A stretch of 64,000 nucleotides of DNA, taken from contig PZJY01000013.1 of the NCBI GenBank assembly GCA_031472005.1, forward strand, positions 1,736,001 to 1,800,000, in the 5' to 3' direction. This document shows, in pieces, positions 46,763-58,026 of this stretch. Both the position numbers and the translations under genes were made by a program. This DNA comes from Tetracladium setigerum (taxonomy: Eukaryota; Ascomycota; Leotiomycetes; Helotiales). Position 1 is the first letter of the stretch, and each line of letters begins with the position of its first letter. The notes below the pieces were generated by a model. The model saw only the letters and a program-made list of their open reading frames with translations, was not told where the DNA came from and did not search any database.

Positions 46763-47666
46763 TTAGGAACGCAACAATCCCCCCTTCAACAGCAACTCTA
46801 TCCACCAACCCTTTCCAACAACCTCACCACTCTGATTCTGATTCTGATCGTGAGCAGCAGCAACGACTTCTCCACACTCAGCTGCCTTGACATCACAGAA
46901 TTTTGCCATGATGATGTCTTTCTCTGATAGTCCTGAGGGCGAGTGGGTTGTCCAGCGGATGAAGGTTGTGTTGTAGACCTATTTGTAGAGGGTTAGGAAG
47001 GGGTGGAGAAAGAGATGGGGGGGGGGGGAGTGATATGTTTAGCAACCTAGGGAAGGGGAAAAGAAGAAAGAGAGGCTGAGCAGGGGGGGTAATTTACATT
47101 CGACCACTCTGGATGGTGTTTTTGAATTGCGCATTCGGGGGCTATGAGATTCATGAACTCCTGTATTTTTGAAAAGTCTTGTTAGCTTTTTTGTTTTAAT
47201 GATGAGAGAAGAAAAATAAGAAGGAAAGAAGAGAGAATAGGAGAGAAGGATAAGATGATAATCATGCTATAGATAGTTCCAGGTAGGGCGATAGACAAAT
47301 GGAGGAGTTATTTGGTATATATGAGAACAACATGACTTAACAACATACCCAAGTCTTCTTAAAAGTCTTAAACTTGAAACTCCGCTCTAGTCCCTTCCCA
47401 CTGGCTATCAAAGTCCATTTCCCTTCACTGCTTCCTCCTTCGCCTTCAGTTTGCTTGAGAAGAGATTTGAGATCTTGAGTGCCTTTTGTGGGGTCGTAAT
47501 TTGATGAGAATACAGGTTGGGAGGACGGAGGTTGGATCTGACAGGATGATGATGATGAGGTGGTGGTCATTGTGTATTTTCGGATGGTGGATGGGGTTTT
47601 GGGAAGTTGTCTAGGTATTGCGTTTCGTAAGATGTTGTTTTGAAGGAGTGGGCGGAGGGATCTCAT
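46763..47666 (-). CDS. Pterin-4a-carbinolamine dehydratase
   Basis: Dehydrates 4a-hydroxytetrahydropterin, recycling the pterin cofactor of aromatic amino acid hydroxylases; many fungal copies have no proven role. Exons 47666-47349, 47160-47098 and 46978-46763 join in phase to 198 aa. The core is canonical: WTLIASGKGLERSFKFKTFK, EFMNLIAPECAIQKHHPEWS and VYNTTFIRWTTHSPSGLSEK, with the HHPEW active-site segment intact. The family is normally about 100-110 residues; here about 65 extra N-terminal residues rich in Arg, Ser and Leu (MRSLRPLLQNNILRNAIPRQ) look like a mitochondrial presequence. An internal Met in the MTTTSSSS stretch could give a shorter cytosolic form. A G12 tract lies in intron 2 (47017-47028). 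The 2EXR gene starts 268 bp away in the opposite direction. Confidence 0.88.
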
Positions 47667-47934
47667 TGTTTTGTTGTTGTGGTATGATATGGTAGGACGA
47701 ATGAGGTTTATGGTTGCATGTGAGGTTGGTTGGTTGGTTGGCTTGATAGGAGGGAAAAGCCATGCCAAGCAATGTCAGACCTTAATCGAGACCCCGGATT
47801 TACGAGGCTGACAGCCTCAATCTCAAGCGAGTTATAGTTATGACTTCCAAACGACTTCCCTCTTTCTTCTCTCCATAACATAACATCAGAACTTCATAAA
47901 CCCAAATCTCGCCCAACGACTCTCTTCCCAAACC

Positions 47935-48702
47935 ATGTCATCCTCCCGGGTCACCCCTTCCTCATCCTCATTCAAACCAGAATTCCCACTCTTTCCCCTC
48001 CTCCCCATTGAAATCCGTCTCAAAATCTGGCAACACACATTCCAACCTCGCCTTCTCGACCACGGCATGTTATACGATTACTACCGCCTTCGCCCCTCAC
48101 CTCCAACAGCCCTCCACGTCAATCACGAAAGCCGCACGGAAGCTCTCGCCGTCTACACGCTCCTTCCCAAGCCCAGCTCTTCGCGTCCCTGGATCTCAAC
48201 TTCTCTTGATACCCTTGAAATTCCTTTTACCACCTTTCCCGGTGCGCCGAATTTTCGGCGATTGGCGGAAGAAGCTCCGGAGTTTTATATGAATGTGAGG
48301 CATTTGAGGGTTTCGTCCGGTGGATATGAGAGGGCGATGGCTTATATGATTAATCAACGCCTCAAGGTGTTGGAGGAGAGAAAAGAATGGGTTTGGAATG
48401 ATCCGCTGCCGATTTTTCAGGGACTGGATACCGTTACGTTTCCTTTCTGGACGAGGGAGATTGAGGATGATGGAGTGTACGTGGTCAAGCAGAAGGATTA
48501 TGGCAAGTTTTTGCATTTGATGAGGGATTGGTATATAGAGGTGAGGAAGACAGAGCCGTGGTTGGAATTGAAGGTTCCAAGGGTTTTGAAGGCTGTGGGG
48601 ACTGGGGAGAGGGTCTTGGCGGTGTTGACGGATGGAGTGTTGGTTGTTTATCCTCAGGTTAGGGTCGGAAAACTCAAGAAGAAGGTGGCTGTTACATCGT
48701 GA
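47935..48702 (+). CDS. 2EXR-domain protein
   Basis: A single-exon 255-aa protein. The N-terminal 2EXR motif is clear: FPLFPLLPIEIRLKIWQHTF, followed by ALHVNHESRTEALAVY. This F-box-like domain is expanded in filamentous ascomycetes; its biochemical role is unknown. The rest has no recognisable domain. It starts 268 bp from the pterin dehydratase start and may share its promoter. Confidence 0.8.
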   Translation: MSSSRVTPSSSSFKPEFPLFPLLPIEIRLKIWQHTFQPRLLDHGMLYDYYRLRPSPPTALHVNHESRTEALAVYTLLPKPSSSRPWISTSLDTLEIPFTTFPGAPNFRRLAEEAPEFYMNVRHLRVSSGGYERAMAYMINQRLKVLEERKEWVWNDPLPIFQGLDTVTFPFWTREIEDDGVYVVKQKDYGKFLHLMRDWYIEVRKTEPWLELKVPRVLKAVGTGERVLAVLTDGVLVVYPQVRVGKLKKKVAVTS

Positions 48703-48933
48703 TAACAGTTTTAAGTTTGACTTGTTGAAGGTAATTTGATGTTTGAAAATTGCAGCGGTTGACTGAGAATTGATTCTGTTTGATCCAGTAATTGAAGAGC
48801 AAGAATATATTCACACTATTTTTTCTCCATCTAAAACCAACGTCTTATTTCTTTTCCACGCTTTTAGTAGCTTCGCATTCTTGTTTTCTCCCCCTTTTTC
48901 TTCAGCTTACTGGCAAAGGGCCAATACAATCAA

Positions 48934-50275
48934 TCAAAGTCCTGTTTTTATCCGCACCAGGAATCTACGCATTTCAATTAGTCTATATTTTTCACTGCCA
49001 AAATCCCTCCCACACTTCAAGAACATCCAAAGAGAAATGAATACACATACATTGAAGACCACCGAGAAAGGATCCCAGTCCGGATTGGTATGCGGCGTGT
49101 ACTCGATTTCATTGATGGTTGGGTTAACAGCTGCCGCTCCGAAAAGATGCTTGACGAATGCGTAGGTCATGTCCATTCCTGCAATTTGTAATATGTTAGC
49201 ACAGTTCTTCTGGATTGAATGTTTTGGTATAAGAGATATTCTAGAGCTCTCAAGATGTAGATTTGAAGAAAGAGATGTTGGCAAACTCACCTGAAGTCAC
49301 GCCTGAGCTTGTCCATATCTTCCCATCTACCACCCATCGCGCGGTTGGAACCCACTTCAACACCCAAAACATCAGCACATCTCTCTTCACCACACAGCTT
49401 CCAGTCTTTGAAGAATTTCAAGTATATAAAGGTAGAATGGTAGGTCCAGAAGGGAAAAAGAATAGAAAGAAAGAAAGAAACATACCTTAACACCCTTCCC
49501 AAACGGCGTAACCCACCACCAAAGCGCCTTAGTCGTCGTAGCCCTCTTCCCCTTCAACACCCCCGCCTTCGCCAACGTCACAGCACCACTACAAACACTC
49601 AACACAAACTTCGCCTTCTTAAACCTCGCACGCACGAAATCCTCAAGCGAAGTGTCATTATTCTGATCTAGCGCCATATTCCCCATGCCTCCCGGTACGA
49701 GGATGATGTCGAGGGCGGGTGCGTTGGAGAAGGTGTGTGTGGCGTAGATGTTGGATGAGATTACGTTTTCGAAGGTTATGAGGGGACCGTTGGGGATGTC
49801 CATTCTGTGGGGTGGGGGGGCGGAGTTGATGGGGCCGGTTTGGAAGGAGATTATGGAGAGTTTGAAGGAGTTGGCGTAGGAGAGCTAGGGGGAATTATAT
49901 TGGTTTTTGCAGTTTACTTTGTTGGGGAGGAACGGAGGATGGACGAGAGAGAGGTGGTAGAAGAACGGAAAGTGATGCTTACACTGGAGAAGATTTGAAG
50001 GGGACCATAGACGTCAAGTGGTTCCCAGCCTGGGAAGACTAGCTAATAAACGATTGTGCAAAGGTTAGCAAATCTTATCTAGAAAACTGGTGAGGTGGAT
50101 GTTGATACGTGAGGGTGGCGTCACTTACAATACCGATTGAGTAGGTTTTGGCAGTTGAAGTTCGCTGTGCCGTTTCGTACTCTCGCACTTCAAGTTGCGA
50201 ACTGGCGCTTGCTAAGCCTGCGCATTCTCCTAGAAAGGAGAGAACGAGTCCCAAGTGTCCCAGTGACAGCTTCAT
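48934..50275 (-). CDS. DJ-1/PfpI-family protein with signal peptide
   Basis: A ThiJ/PfpI-fold protein of the isonitrile-hydratase-like type. Exons 50275-50129, 50042-49983, 49884-49486, 49354-49291 and 49178-48934 splice in phase to 304 aa. Motifs: LVFPGWEPLDVYGPLQIF, PALDIILVPGGMG, the nucleophile elbow FVLSVCSGAVTLAKAG with Cys167, and KIWTSSGVTSGMDMTYAFV. The N-terminus is unusual for this mostly intracellular family: MKLSLGHLGLVLSFLGECAG, a probable secretion signal. The last 30 residues (after DPFSVVFN) are atypical and may reflect an unrecognised final intron. The substrate is unknown; the family includes hydratases, proteases and chaperones. Confidence 0.82.
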
Positions 50276-50946
50276 GTTTTCAAAAGAGGGCGGGCCGACA
50301 ACTTTCTTAGTCGTTTTGAGTTGTTTGAAGTGAAAAAGGTAAGGCTGAGGCAGATGGCCAACCGCGATTTATATAAATTCTCAAAAGCTGAACGATGTGA
50401 AGTAATATCCGGAAGTATCTGGAAGCCCCGGATTTTGATACCACTTTCGATATTCAGGCTGGAGGGCAAAAATACATACTACGTAAAGAACGAACAAATC
50501 TCATCACCCCTCCCCTACAAAAATACACATCAACTACAGCAAATGTAACCAAATATCACCAGATCAGTTGCCAGATAGCTGTTTTCCCAAGGTTCTGCGC
50601 GCTCTCTTAATGAAATGTGCCATTGATGGTAAGCAAACGGGTCTTGGCGCACTTTAGGATTTTTGCCGGGAAGCCAATGGGAGGATGAACTTCCTTGAGC
50701 CGGGAGTTATTTTGAGGGAATTGTTTACCTAGACCAATCGTAATTCAAAGGGAATTCTGTAGGATAGTATTACCATTTTATTGTTAAGAGCGAGTTGCTA
50801 CAGTGGAGGGTTGATGGACGGAGGGATGGAGTTGTTGTTCTCCCTGTTTTCCTCGCTTAATTCTAGCACGGTAGTTTGGGGTGCTGAGACTGACAATAAT
50901 AAAATAAAAAACCCCCCATTGATAATTCCACGTACTCAAAACTATC
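50276..50946. other. Intergenic, no gene seen
   Basis: Upstream of the DJ-1-like gene and downstream of the GRF-HET gene. AT-rich in parts; no ORF is supported. Confidence 0.4.
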
Positions 50947-53493
50947 TCAAATGATAGTAACCTCATATCTAGCATTTCCCCGAGACTCATAAGAATGAAC
51001 AGGAAGATGTCCCGGCATCTGATCGTACCATCGACATCCCTGCGCGAAAATCCCATGAGAACTATCATTCGCAGTAATAATTCCACAACGAGTGAAAACG
51101 CCAACCTGATTTTCCACCGGACGAAGAATGAGCCATCTCGTTCTAGGTGCTCGTCGAGAATCCATCTGGGGCTTCCCGGCAAGGCTGTCCTTTTCTTCCT
51201 TCTCCGCGTTCAGATGCTCCATTACTGCCAATAGGTGTAAGCCACCACTCTCTGGTCGACTCTGGACATCCAAGATATCATATTGGCTGCTGCTCAGATT
51301 AATGTGTTCACGGGTTTCTTGATAGATCCCGTTCGCGTCAGGAAGGAGCAAGATAGAGCGTGTCTCTTGACGACCTGTATATGTTGTCCGGTCTTGGAAG
51401 GTGATTTTCGCCGGTGCAAGAGAACCAGCAACTCTCAAATATCCACCTTGCACATGTCCAAAAGGATCCAACTGACTTACCAACTCCACATGCGCCTCTA
51501 GAATTTCTAGTTCTCGCACAAGGTGGCTCGGATGAACAGGTAGAAATATCTGATCTACCGGACCCTCGGTTGAAGCCCACGACCAAGACGGCGCAACATA
51601 ATCATCACCCACTCTCGCCTTCCCAATCCAACAAAGCTGATAGACTAAGTTATCTCTCCAAACACCACCAATATACCGTCGCCCGAGCGGCTCATTAAAC
51701 GTCCTGGCTATGCCTCCAAATGCAACCAGCTTATCAGTCGCCACGGTGAGTTTAGCTCGCGTGTACTGCGCAACGAGGGAACTCCACACTTCCGTGAGAG
51801 ATTGCGGTCCTTTGTCTCCGTCGTATACGATGCGTGAAAACTGATGTTTCATGAATTGAGGTGTTTCCTTGAATGGGGCCTTGTCGGGAAAGGTCTCGCA
51901 TGCGCTGGCACTTCGACACTCCCAGAAGACTTGATTGCGAGAGAAGTGTAGGTTTCGACGTGATAGTAACCGCTCTTGTACGACCCAGCCGCGATCGAGA
52001 AGTGGTTCGTTTTCAATCGACATTAATACACCTTCGGGCCAGAAGTCGTGGTGGATATTGCCCTTGTTGTTTGTGGTGAACAACGCACGAACGGGTCTTG
52101 TGAAGATAGGATCGTGTTCGAAGAATAAACCTTTTGTCCCATTTACGGCTCCTGAAGCACTGATGTTGCAGACGCCGTTTTTGTAGACTTCGGACATGAG
52201 AGCGGCTTCGTGGCGCCAGTCATCAGCGTCGTCTTGAATGATGCAGAGAGAATCGATCCAGATGTAACGCATTCCCAGTGATTGCGTGACGATGATAGCG
52301 TCTTGAAACGTCTTGGGGAGGTCGTGGAATGGAACATGTTCCATCATGGAAGAGATGTTGTTTTTCAACAGACGCATAAATTCAATGCCGCCCCAGCAAT
52401 GGCTAAGGGTCAAGTAGCTTGAGCCTTGCGGTAAATCCGTTCCTTTTCGTAGAACAGGTTGGATGAGAGAGGAGAATATTCGCTTCACTCCAACATCAAT
52501 TACCCGCGAGGGAAAGAAATTCGTTGATCCTGCATTTTGACATGGGCGGTGGGTCGTCTCGCAACCTTGGATCCAATGCTTAGCCAAGGTCATACTTTTC
52601 TGAAACGATCCTTCTCCAGGAATTGAAGTGTTGTTTCCTAGGTATCAATCAGTATAGCATTTCTCTTTCCACATCAAACCCACCTACCAGTAGACGGCGA
52701 ACAACCTAGCTCGGCCAAATGACAAACCTGCTCCATATCCTTCTCCTCATCCACTTCTCTCCACAACATATACAGAGTACACTGCCCTAAGTCCATGGGT
52801 TCATATGCATACTGACACAATTGATCCAACTCCCTCGTCTTGATACCACTCCCCTCAACTGAACCGAGTTCACAAACAACGTGCACAAATGACAACCAGC
52901 TCGACTACGCACCTCGGGCGAAATATCCGTCGAGAGAACATCCTCTGGTTCTCGTAATTTCTCCAGCACCAAACGGCAAATTGAACACAGCGGTGATAGA
53001 CCTGCCTGCTTACCAACACTCCATTGAAAATCAGATCCAATTTTAATCTCAACCGGAGGAGGTTTCGATCTCTTATTGCTGCTGCTGCTGCTGCTGTGCT
53101 TACCCATACTACAACAATCACACCTCCCTCCCCCTCCGCCGAGATCAAACACAATAGGCGCTCCAAACGCATCATCAATAGCCGAACAACTATCCCATAG
53201 ATCCGCCACGGCGATAATCCAGCTACAACCCCCAATCGGACAGCCATAGAATTGTTCTCCGCTAGCAGAAAACTCTCGACTTGAGAAGCGGCATTCACAT
53301 CTTGGATTTGTCTCAGAGATGCCACGGTCGTCGTCCCAGCAGATGAATTTGCGGCCGTGTGTGTTGTTGAGACAGGTGTAATATGGGCGATCTGCGTTGC
53401 CGTTGGTGTTGCTGTGCGCGGTTATGCGACGGACACTTGGGATTTGCAGTCAAGGCAGGTGGGTGGGTTGTCTAGGGGGAATTTGAGGTCCAT
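50947..53493 (-). CDS. GRF-zinc-finger plus HET-domain protein
   Basis: Two exons, 53493-52688 and 52637-50947, split by a GTAGGT...TAG intron. The N-terminus reads as a GRF-type zinc finger: LDNPPTCLDCKS, then GNADRPYYTCLNNTHGRKFI, CWDDDRGI, NPRCECRFSSRE and FYGCPIGGCSWI. A Ser-rich linker and a cysteine-rich HET N-region (LCSICRLVLEKL, GCHLCTLFVNSV) follow. The HET domain is complete: YLTLSHCWGG, LPKTFQDAIIVTQSLGMRYI, WIDSLCIIQDDADDWRHEA, YKNGVCNISASGA. Two frame changes, at GGG 53439-53441 and CCCC 52851-52854, each fit one missing base; with both the total is 832 aa and splicing is in phase. HET proteins trigger incompatibility cell death; GRF fingers bind nucleic acid in other proteins. 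A second possibility is two tandem genes, the HET gene starting near 53107 (MGKHSSS), but no stop separates them. Confidence 0.75.
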
Positions 53494-54058
53494 TTTTATA
53501 TATAGTATTGATGGATGTGAGCAGATGGAGATAATGATAAGATTAGATAAGATTTAATTGAAGAACAAGGAGAATACAAGAAATTAAAAACAGATACTGA
53601 GGTATTATACATCATTTGCATGTCAAAGAGGCGGGTAAAACGGAAATGAGGCTGCGCAAAGTGATACGCTGTGGCGTTCAAGTCGGCGAAGTGAATAGAT
53701 ATCAAAAGGATGGAACGGAGCCTACTTCGTGGTTGAATGAACGTATTGGAGCATACGTCCTTGGCTGCATATGTGCTCGAGGATCTGTACAAATACCTCC
53801 GTACTGAGGCACGTTTCTCGACGACATCTTGGAGACTTCCAAGTCAGGCTAAGTTAAGCGAGCCTCAAATCAGCAGACACAACCCCATTCGACATGATAG
53901 AAGATATGAAGCCTCACATGTACGCAGATCAATGGATGTCAAGGCTGAGTTGAGATCTGCCTTCCAATTACTCCATCCGTGCACAAAAACACGTTCGTAT
54001 ACACCTTCCAAAACGACACCCCAATAACGAAAACTTTCAACATAAATTACCCCCATCT
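53494..54058. other. Intergenic, no gene seen
   Basis: Between the GRF-HET start and the SDR stop, both on the minus strand. Presumably holds the GRF-HET promoter; only short unsupported ORFs. Confidence 0.4.
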
Positions 54059-55222
54059 TCAAAACCCACTCAGTGCCTTCTCAGTCCACTCCCACAACTT
54101 CTCTCCCTCTTCCACACTCTTCGCCTCTGCCGATAACTCATTCTCACTGTGCACCCCAACCGGCAAATAAAAGGCTCCATTCACCAACTCCTTCTTCTTT
54201 GCTCCAACAGCCTGCCATAATATACTCAACGTCCCCTCCTCAACCGTCATCCAATTCCACATACACAAAAGACTCAGGAAGGTGCGATCGAACCACCGCG
54301 CATTGGGCAAAGCATCTGTCCAGACGATACCGGGATGCAGAGATGTTGTGGTGATCGCAGGGTAGCGCCGAGCGAGTTCTTTGGCGTAGATTACATTTGC
54401 TGCCGTGCGAGATTAGTTTGCTACCCGAACGAAGCGAAATAACAGTAAATGGTAATAATGATAACAGTTACGAACCTAACTTCGACTGTCCATATCGATA
54501 CCAAGGACCCATGATCGCGTAATTCTGCCCAGTCTTCAAGGTATCGTATTGAATCCCACCCGGTTTCTGGAACTTCATGGCCATGGAGGAGAGGAACACT
54601 ATTCGTACGTCGGCGTCCTTTTTGACTTTTACGGCTGCCTCGAGTGCGGGGAGGAGGATCTTGACGAGTAAAGCATGTGCAAGGTGGTTCGATGCGAATT
54701 GTAGCTCGTAGCCATCTTCGCTTACACTGGGGGGGAGGAGCACTGTGATTGAATCTTAGATTGAGGTACATAGGTAGATTTTGGATGCTTTTGTTGTTGG
54801 ATTTGAGGAAATAGATATGAGAGGGGATGCATACTAGCGCCAGCATTGCAAATGAGCACGTCAAGAGTATCATGAGTGAAATCCTTCAATGCTGTCTTGA
54901 CAGCAGCTAAGGACCCAAAATCACATTTGATGAATGTTAATTGTGTAGTTGGAGAGAGAGAATGGATTGATTTGATGAGCGATTCAGCTCGTTCTTTGTT
55001 GCGACCGGTGAAGTAGATGTGAGAAGGGTTGTGTTTGGAGAGATCGACGATGGTTTGTTTTCCCAAGCCGCTTGTTCCTGTAAGACAGGTTGTCAGTAAA
55101 TACTTATTCATCAAGAGAGAAGAAGATGGGTGTTTTTGACCTCCTGTGACGAAGATGATCTTCCCTTCTAATGATGGGAGATCAGTGACTGGATCATAGC
55201 GGTTGACTACGTCGTTGACCAT
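54059..55222 (-). CDS. Short-chain dehydrogenase/reductase
   Basis: An NAD(P)-dependent oxidoreductase of the retinol-dehydrogenase-like SDR type. Exons 55222-55141, 55077-54835, 54742-54476 and 54399-54059 splice in phase to 310 aa. The cofactor motif is restored across intron 1 (VTGGTSGLGKQ), followed by IYFTGRNKERAESL, LDVLICNAGA, FASNHLAHALL, IVFLSSMA and the catalytic YGQSK (YxxxK). Introns 1 and 3 use weak donors (GTCAAA, GTTCGT). The substrate is unknown; fungal relatives act on lipids or secondary metabolites, but no biosynthetic cluster surrounds it. Confidence 0.85.
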
Positions 55223-55852
55223 TTTGAAGGACGTGGCTCTGATTTGACAAAGCTCTGGCGAATACTGATATCCAGATTAGGACCTTGACATATGTAGATT
55301 AGAGAAAGGAAAATATCAGCTAATTAATCCAAATATCTGGAAAGTCAATCAATTGAAAAGACAAGAAAGCCGCCGAGTTGAGTGATTAGTTAACCACCAC
55401 AGCGGTATCATCTACTTCTTATACCAGGCCACGCCAATCCTCAGGTTCAGATATTTCAGCTTTGGACTTTATGTGCAGCGGCTGGCGGGTGATCTCGATT
55501 GTCCAGTACCAAGTTTACGAGTGCTTGCCCTTCGACCACCCACCTGTGGACGAACAGTACGAGTGCGATGTGGTACGAAAATTAGCGTCAATTTCGGATG
55601 CAGCCTTGGCATGGTTCGGGCATCAAAATGCACCGCACCGATCATTTGATATAGAAGTTCTCCGAAAGAAGTGTGATAACTTACATAACACAGAGATCTC
55701 TACTACTTCCCAGTGAGAGAAGTTTCCCTTCCCAAGCTAGGTAAAGTAGGTAGGTAGGTAGACGTTTCAATATAATTTCATTCATTGCTCTCTGTCCCGA
55801 CCACCCTACCTCCTTCTATAAACACCAAACATCCAACTCGCCCTCAGCAAGG
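55223..55852. other. Intergenic, no gene seen
   Basis: Contains an 84-codon frame at 55462-55716 without recognisable features, a short TAGG run at about 55748-55760, and the SDR promoter. Confidence 0.4.
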
Positions 55853-57225
55853 CTAAACCCACGCCATCGCCAAACTATCCCACACCACATTCAACTTACT
55901 CCCACCAACCTCCTTCCAACCCACCGGCACCTCAGCCACTCTAATGCCTGGTGTAGTTCCAATCCTTCCTCCCCCACTACTCGAGATAATTCCCTCTGGG
56001 GCACTCTCAGCAAGTAAAAGCATCTCGACGTCGAAGATCCATCCTTCGGCGTGCATGTACGGGACAATATGAGGGAGGGCAGCGCGAGAGAAGACTTTGA
56101 AGCCGCATTGGGTGTCGCGGATGCGAGATGTGGCGGGGGGTGTGAGGATTTGTAGAAGGAGATGGAAGGAGTGCATTAGAGCGTTTCTAAGTGCTGAGCG
56201 CTACAAGTTTTCAAAAAGAAGTATTGATTAGCATGTCTGTATACTCCAATTTTGGAACAAAAAATAATGAAAGAGGAGATGGGATAGATGGACATAACAC
56301 ACCTTGACAACAGCCTCACTCCCCACCAAATGTGCCCTACTGCCAACTGCAACCCCCCTCCCAGGCTGATCAGAAACGGCATCACACCCCTCCACCAACC
56401 TCCCCAAATCCCTAAACCTACTCGCCCCATCCGCATCAACAAACAGCGTATACGCACCCCTCACATGTCGGAAGCCATGCGTGACGGCACCTCCCTTGCC
56501 ACGATTATGTTCCAATTTACAAATCCGCAAGACATCATGTAGTCTATTCTTCCGCGAGAAAGCCAGCACCACATCGACAGTTTTATCCGTGCTCCCGTCG
56601 TCTACGACAATAATCTCATAGCCTCTTGCTCTCTTTCCCTTGCCGCTTCGGATAGAGGAGGAGCCGCCTGAGGAAGAGGATGAAGATGGTGTCCGTCCAT
56701 ATTCTCGATCTAAATACTCCACTGCTTCTTCAAGCATCACTTCAATTCGTTCCGCTTCGTTGTAAGCCGGTATCACCACGCTCATTTCTAGTCCCGCTTC
56801 GTCAATCGTGCCAGTATGTGTTATGTGAATTTGATCTTCTGCATTGTTGCCGTTGGTGCGCTCGCGCTCGCCTTCGCGCTCAGCTTCGTGTCTGTGGGCG
56901 AGCCATTCGTCGTGCCAGCACGGGAGTTGGTGCGTGCTGATGTTGCCGGTGGGCGTGGTTGTTATGTAGGTTTTTTCTGAAGATAATGGAGGCCGTGGGT
57001 AGGGCGCAAGGTAGAGGACGAGGATGTATATCTGTTTTGAAAGATGTGAGCTTTTATCGATTGGAAACGGTGGGAGGAGGAAGAGGGGGAGGGGTTAAGT
57101 ACACAGCAAATTCCGGCAATTACGGTCGCAACAAAGAGTAAAAAGAGTAGCGGCAATGGCACAGATTGTAACTTCGTAAAAACGCTCCAGAGGAGCGACT
57201 GTAGGAAATCAATGCCGGGCGCCAT
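55853..57225 (-). CDS. ALG5: Dolichyl-phosphate beta-glucosyltransferase
   Basis: Makes dolichyl-phosphate glucose at the ER from UDP-glucose, the donor for the last glucoses of the N-glycan precursor. Exons 57225-57103, 57031-56303 and 56200-55853 are in phase, 399 aa. An N-terminal membrane anchor (VPLPLLFLLFVATVIAGICC) is followed by APYPRPPLSSEKTYITTTP, then the GT2 domain: MSVVIPAYNEAERIEVML, EIIVVDDGSTDKTVDVV, YTLFVDADGASRF (DxD-type), VGSRAHLVGSEAVVKRSALR and IRDTQCGFKVFSRAA. Intron 1 falls directly after the anchor. A Ser-rich insertion lies before the second motif. The frame is intact. Confidence 0.92.
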
Positions 57226-58026
57226 TGTGTCTAATGAATTATTAGAGTGTGCCGAATGCGGTTTTTGGTTCTTGAGAGTGAGCGAGCAATTCGATGCCAA
57301 AGATTCGCACACAGTAAATCAATTATTTGCGCCGTACAGAGAGAAATGAAGGATCCAATAGAGGTTTATCTCCGTATTTGAGAGAAGCGAGTAGTAGGAA
57401 CTGTTGTGGACGGCGGCTGTTGTGTCGTGGGGTAAAGAACACGAATTCAATGCAGGTGGACAAGGCCACGCGAGGTTTCGTCTTCCTTCCCGAGGTGCTG
57501 CAAGGCTGAGCGGTAAACCGCAAGGCTGATGACAAGGTTGGCTTGCGCGTCAAAAGATTTCTACACAGCAATTAATACCAAGTCCTGACTCGTCAATAAT
57601 GTAATTGCTATTTGGAACCTCGAGTCTATTTATGGCGAGGGATTCAAGTAATCAATGTTTCCAAAAGCCTTCTGATAAACACCACGCAAAAGCAGTAAAA
57701 ATTAGTAAAGAATGCGAATTTCATTCATTCCACGTCTGGGAGACATGGATGGTATCACCTGGTCTGGTTTATCGCGTTTCCACCCAGTCTATTATACATG
57801 TGTAGCGAAAGCCCAGGTCCCTTGATCAGATGCAGCAAAGTGCTCATGTTCGCATTCCCCAAGCATTGCCCAAAAAAAGAAGCTCATGGGTGTTTCGTCG
57901 TAATCGAATCCTAGCAGCACTCCCCCGATAACTCCTACAAACTCCGGCCAATGGCCTCCTTCGTGCACCCCCTTTCCTTCCTTCCCACGATATCAATTGC
58001 AATCAAAAGAGCGAATGAAATGATTT
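57226..58026. other. Intergenic between ALG5 and PSY2
   Basis: Holds the ALG5 promoter and the PSY2 3' region. No gene is seen. Confidence 0.4.
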
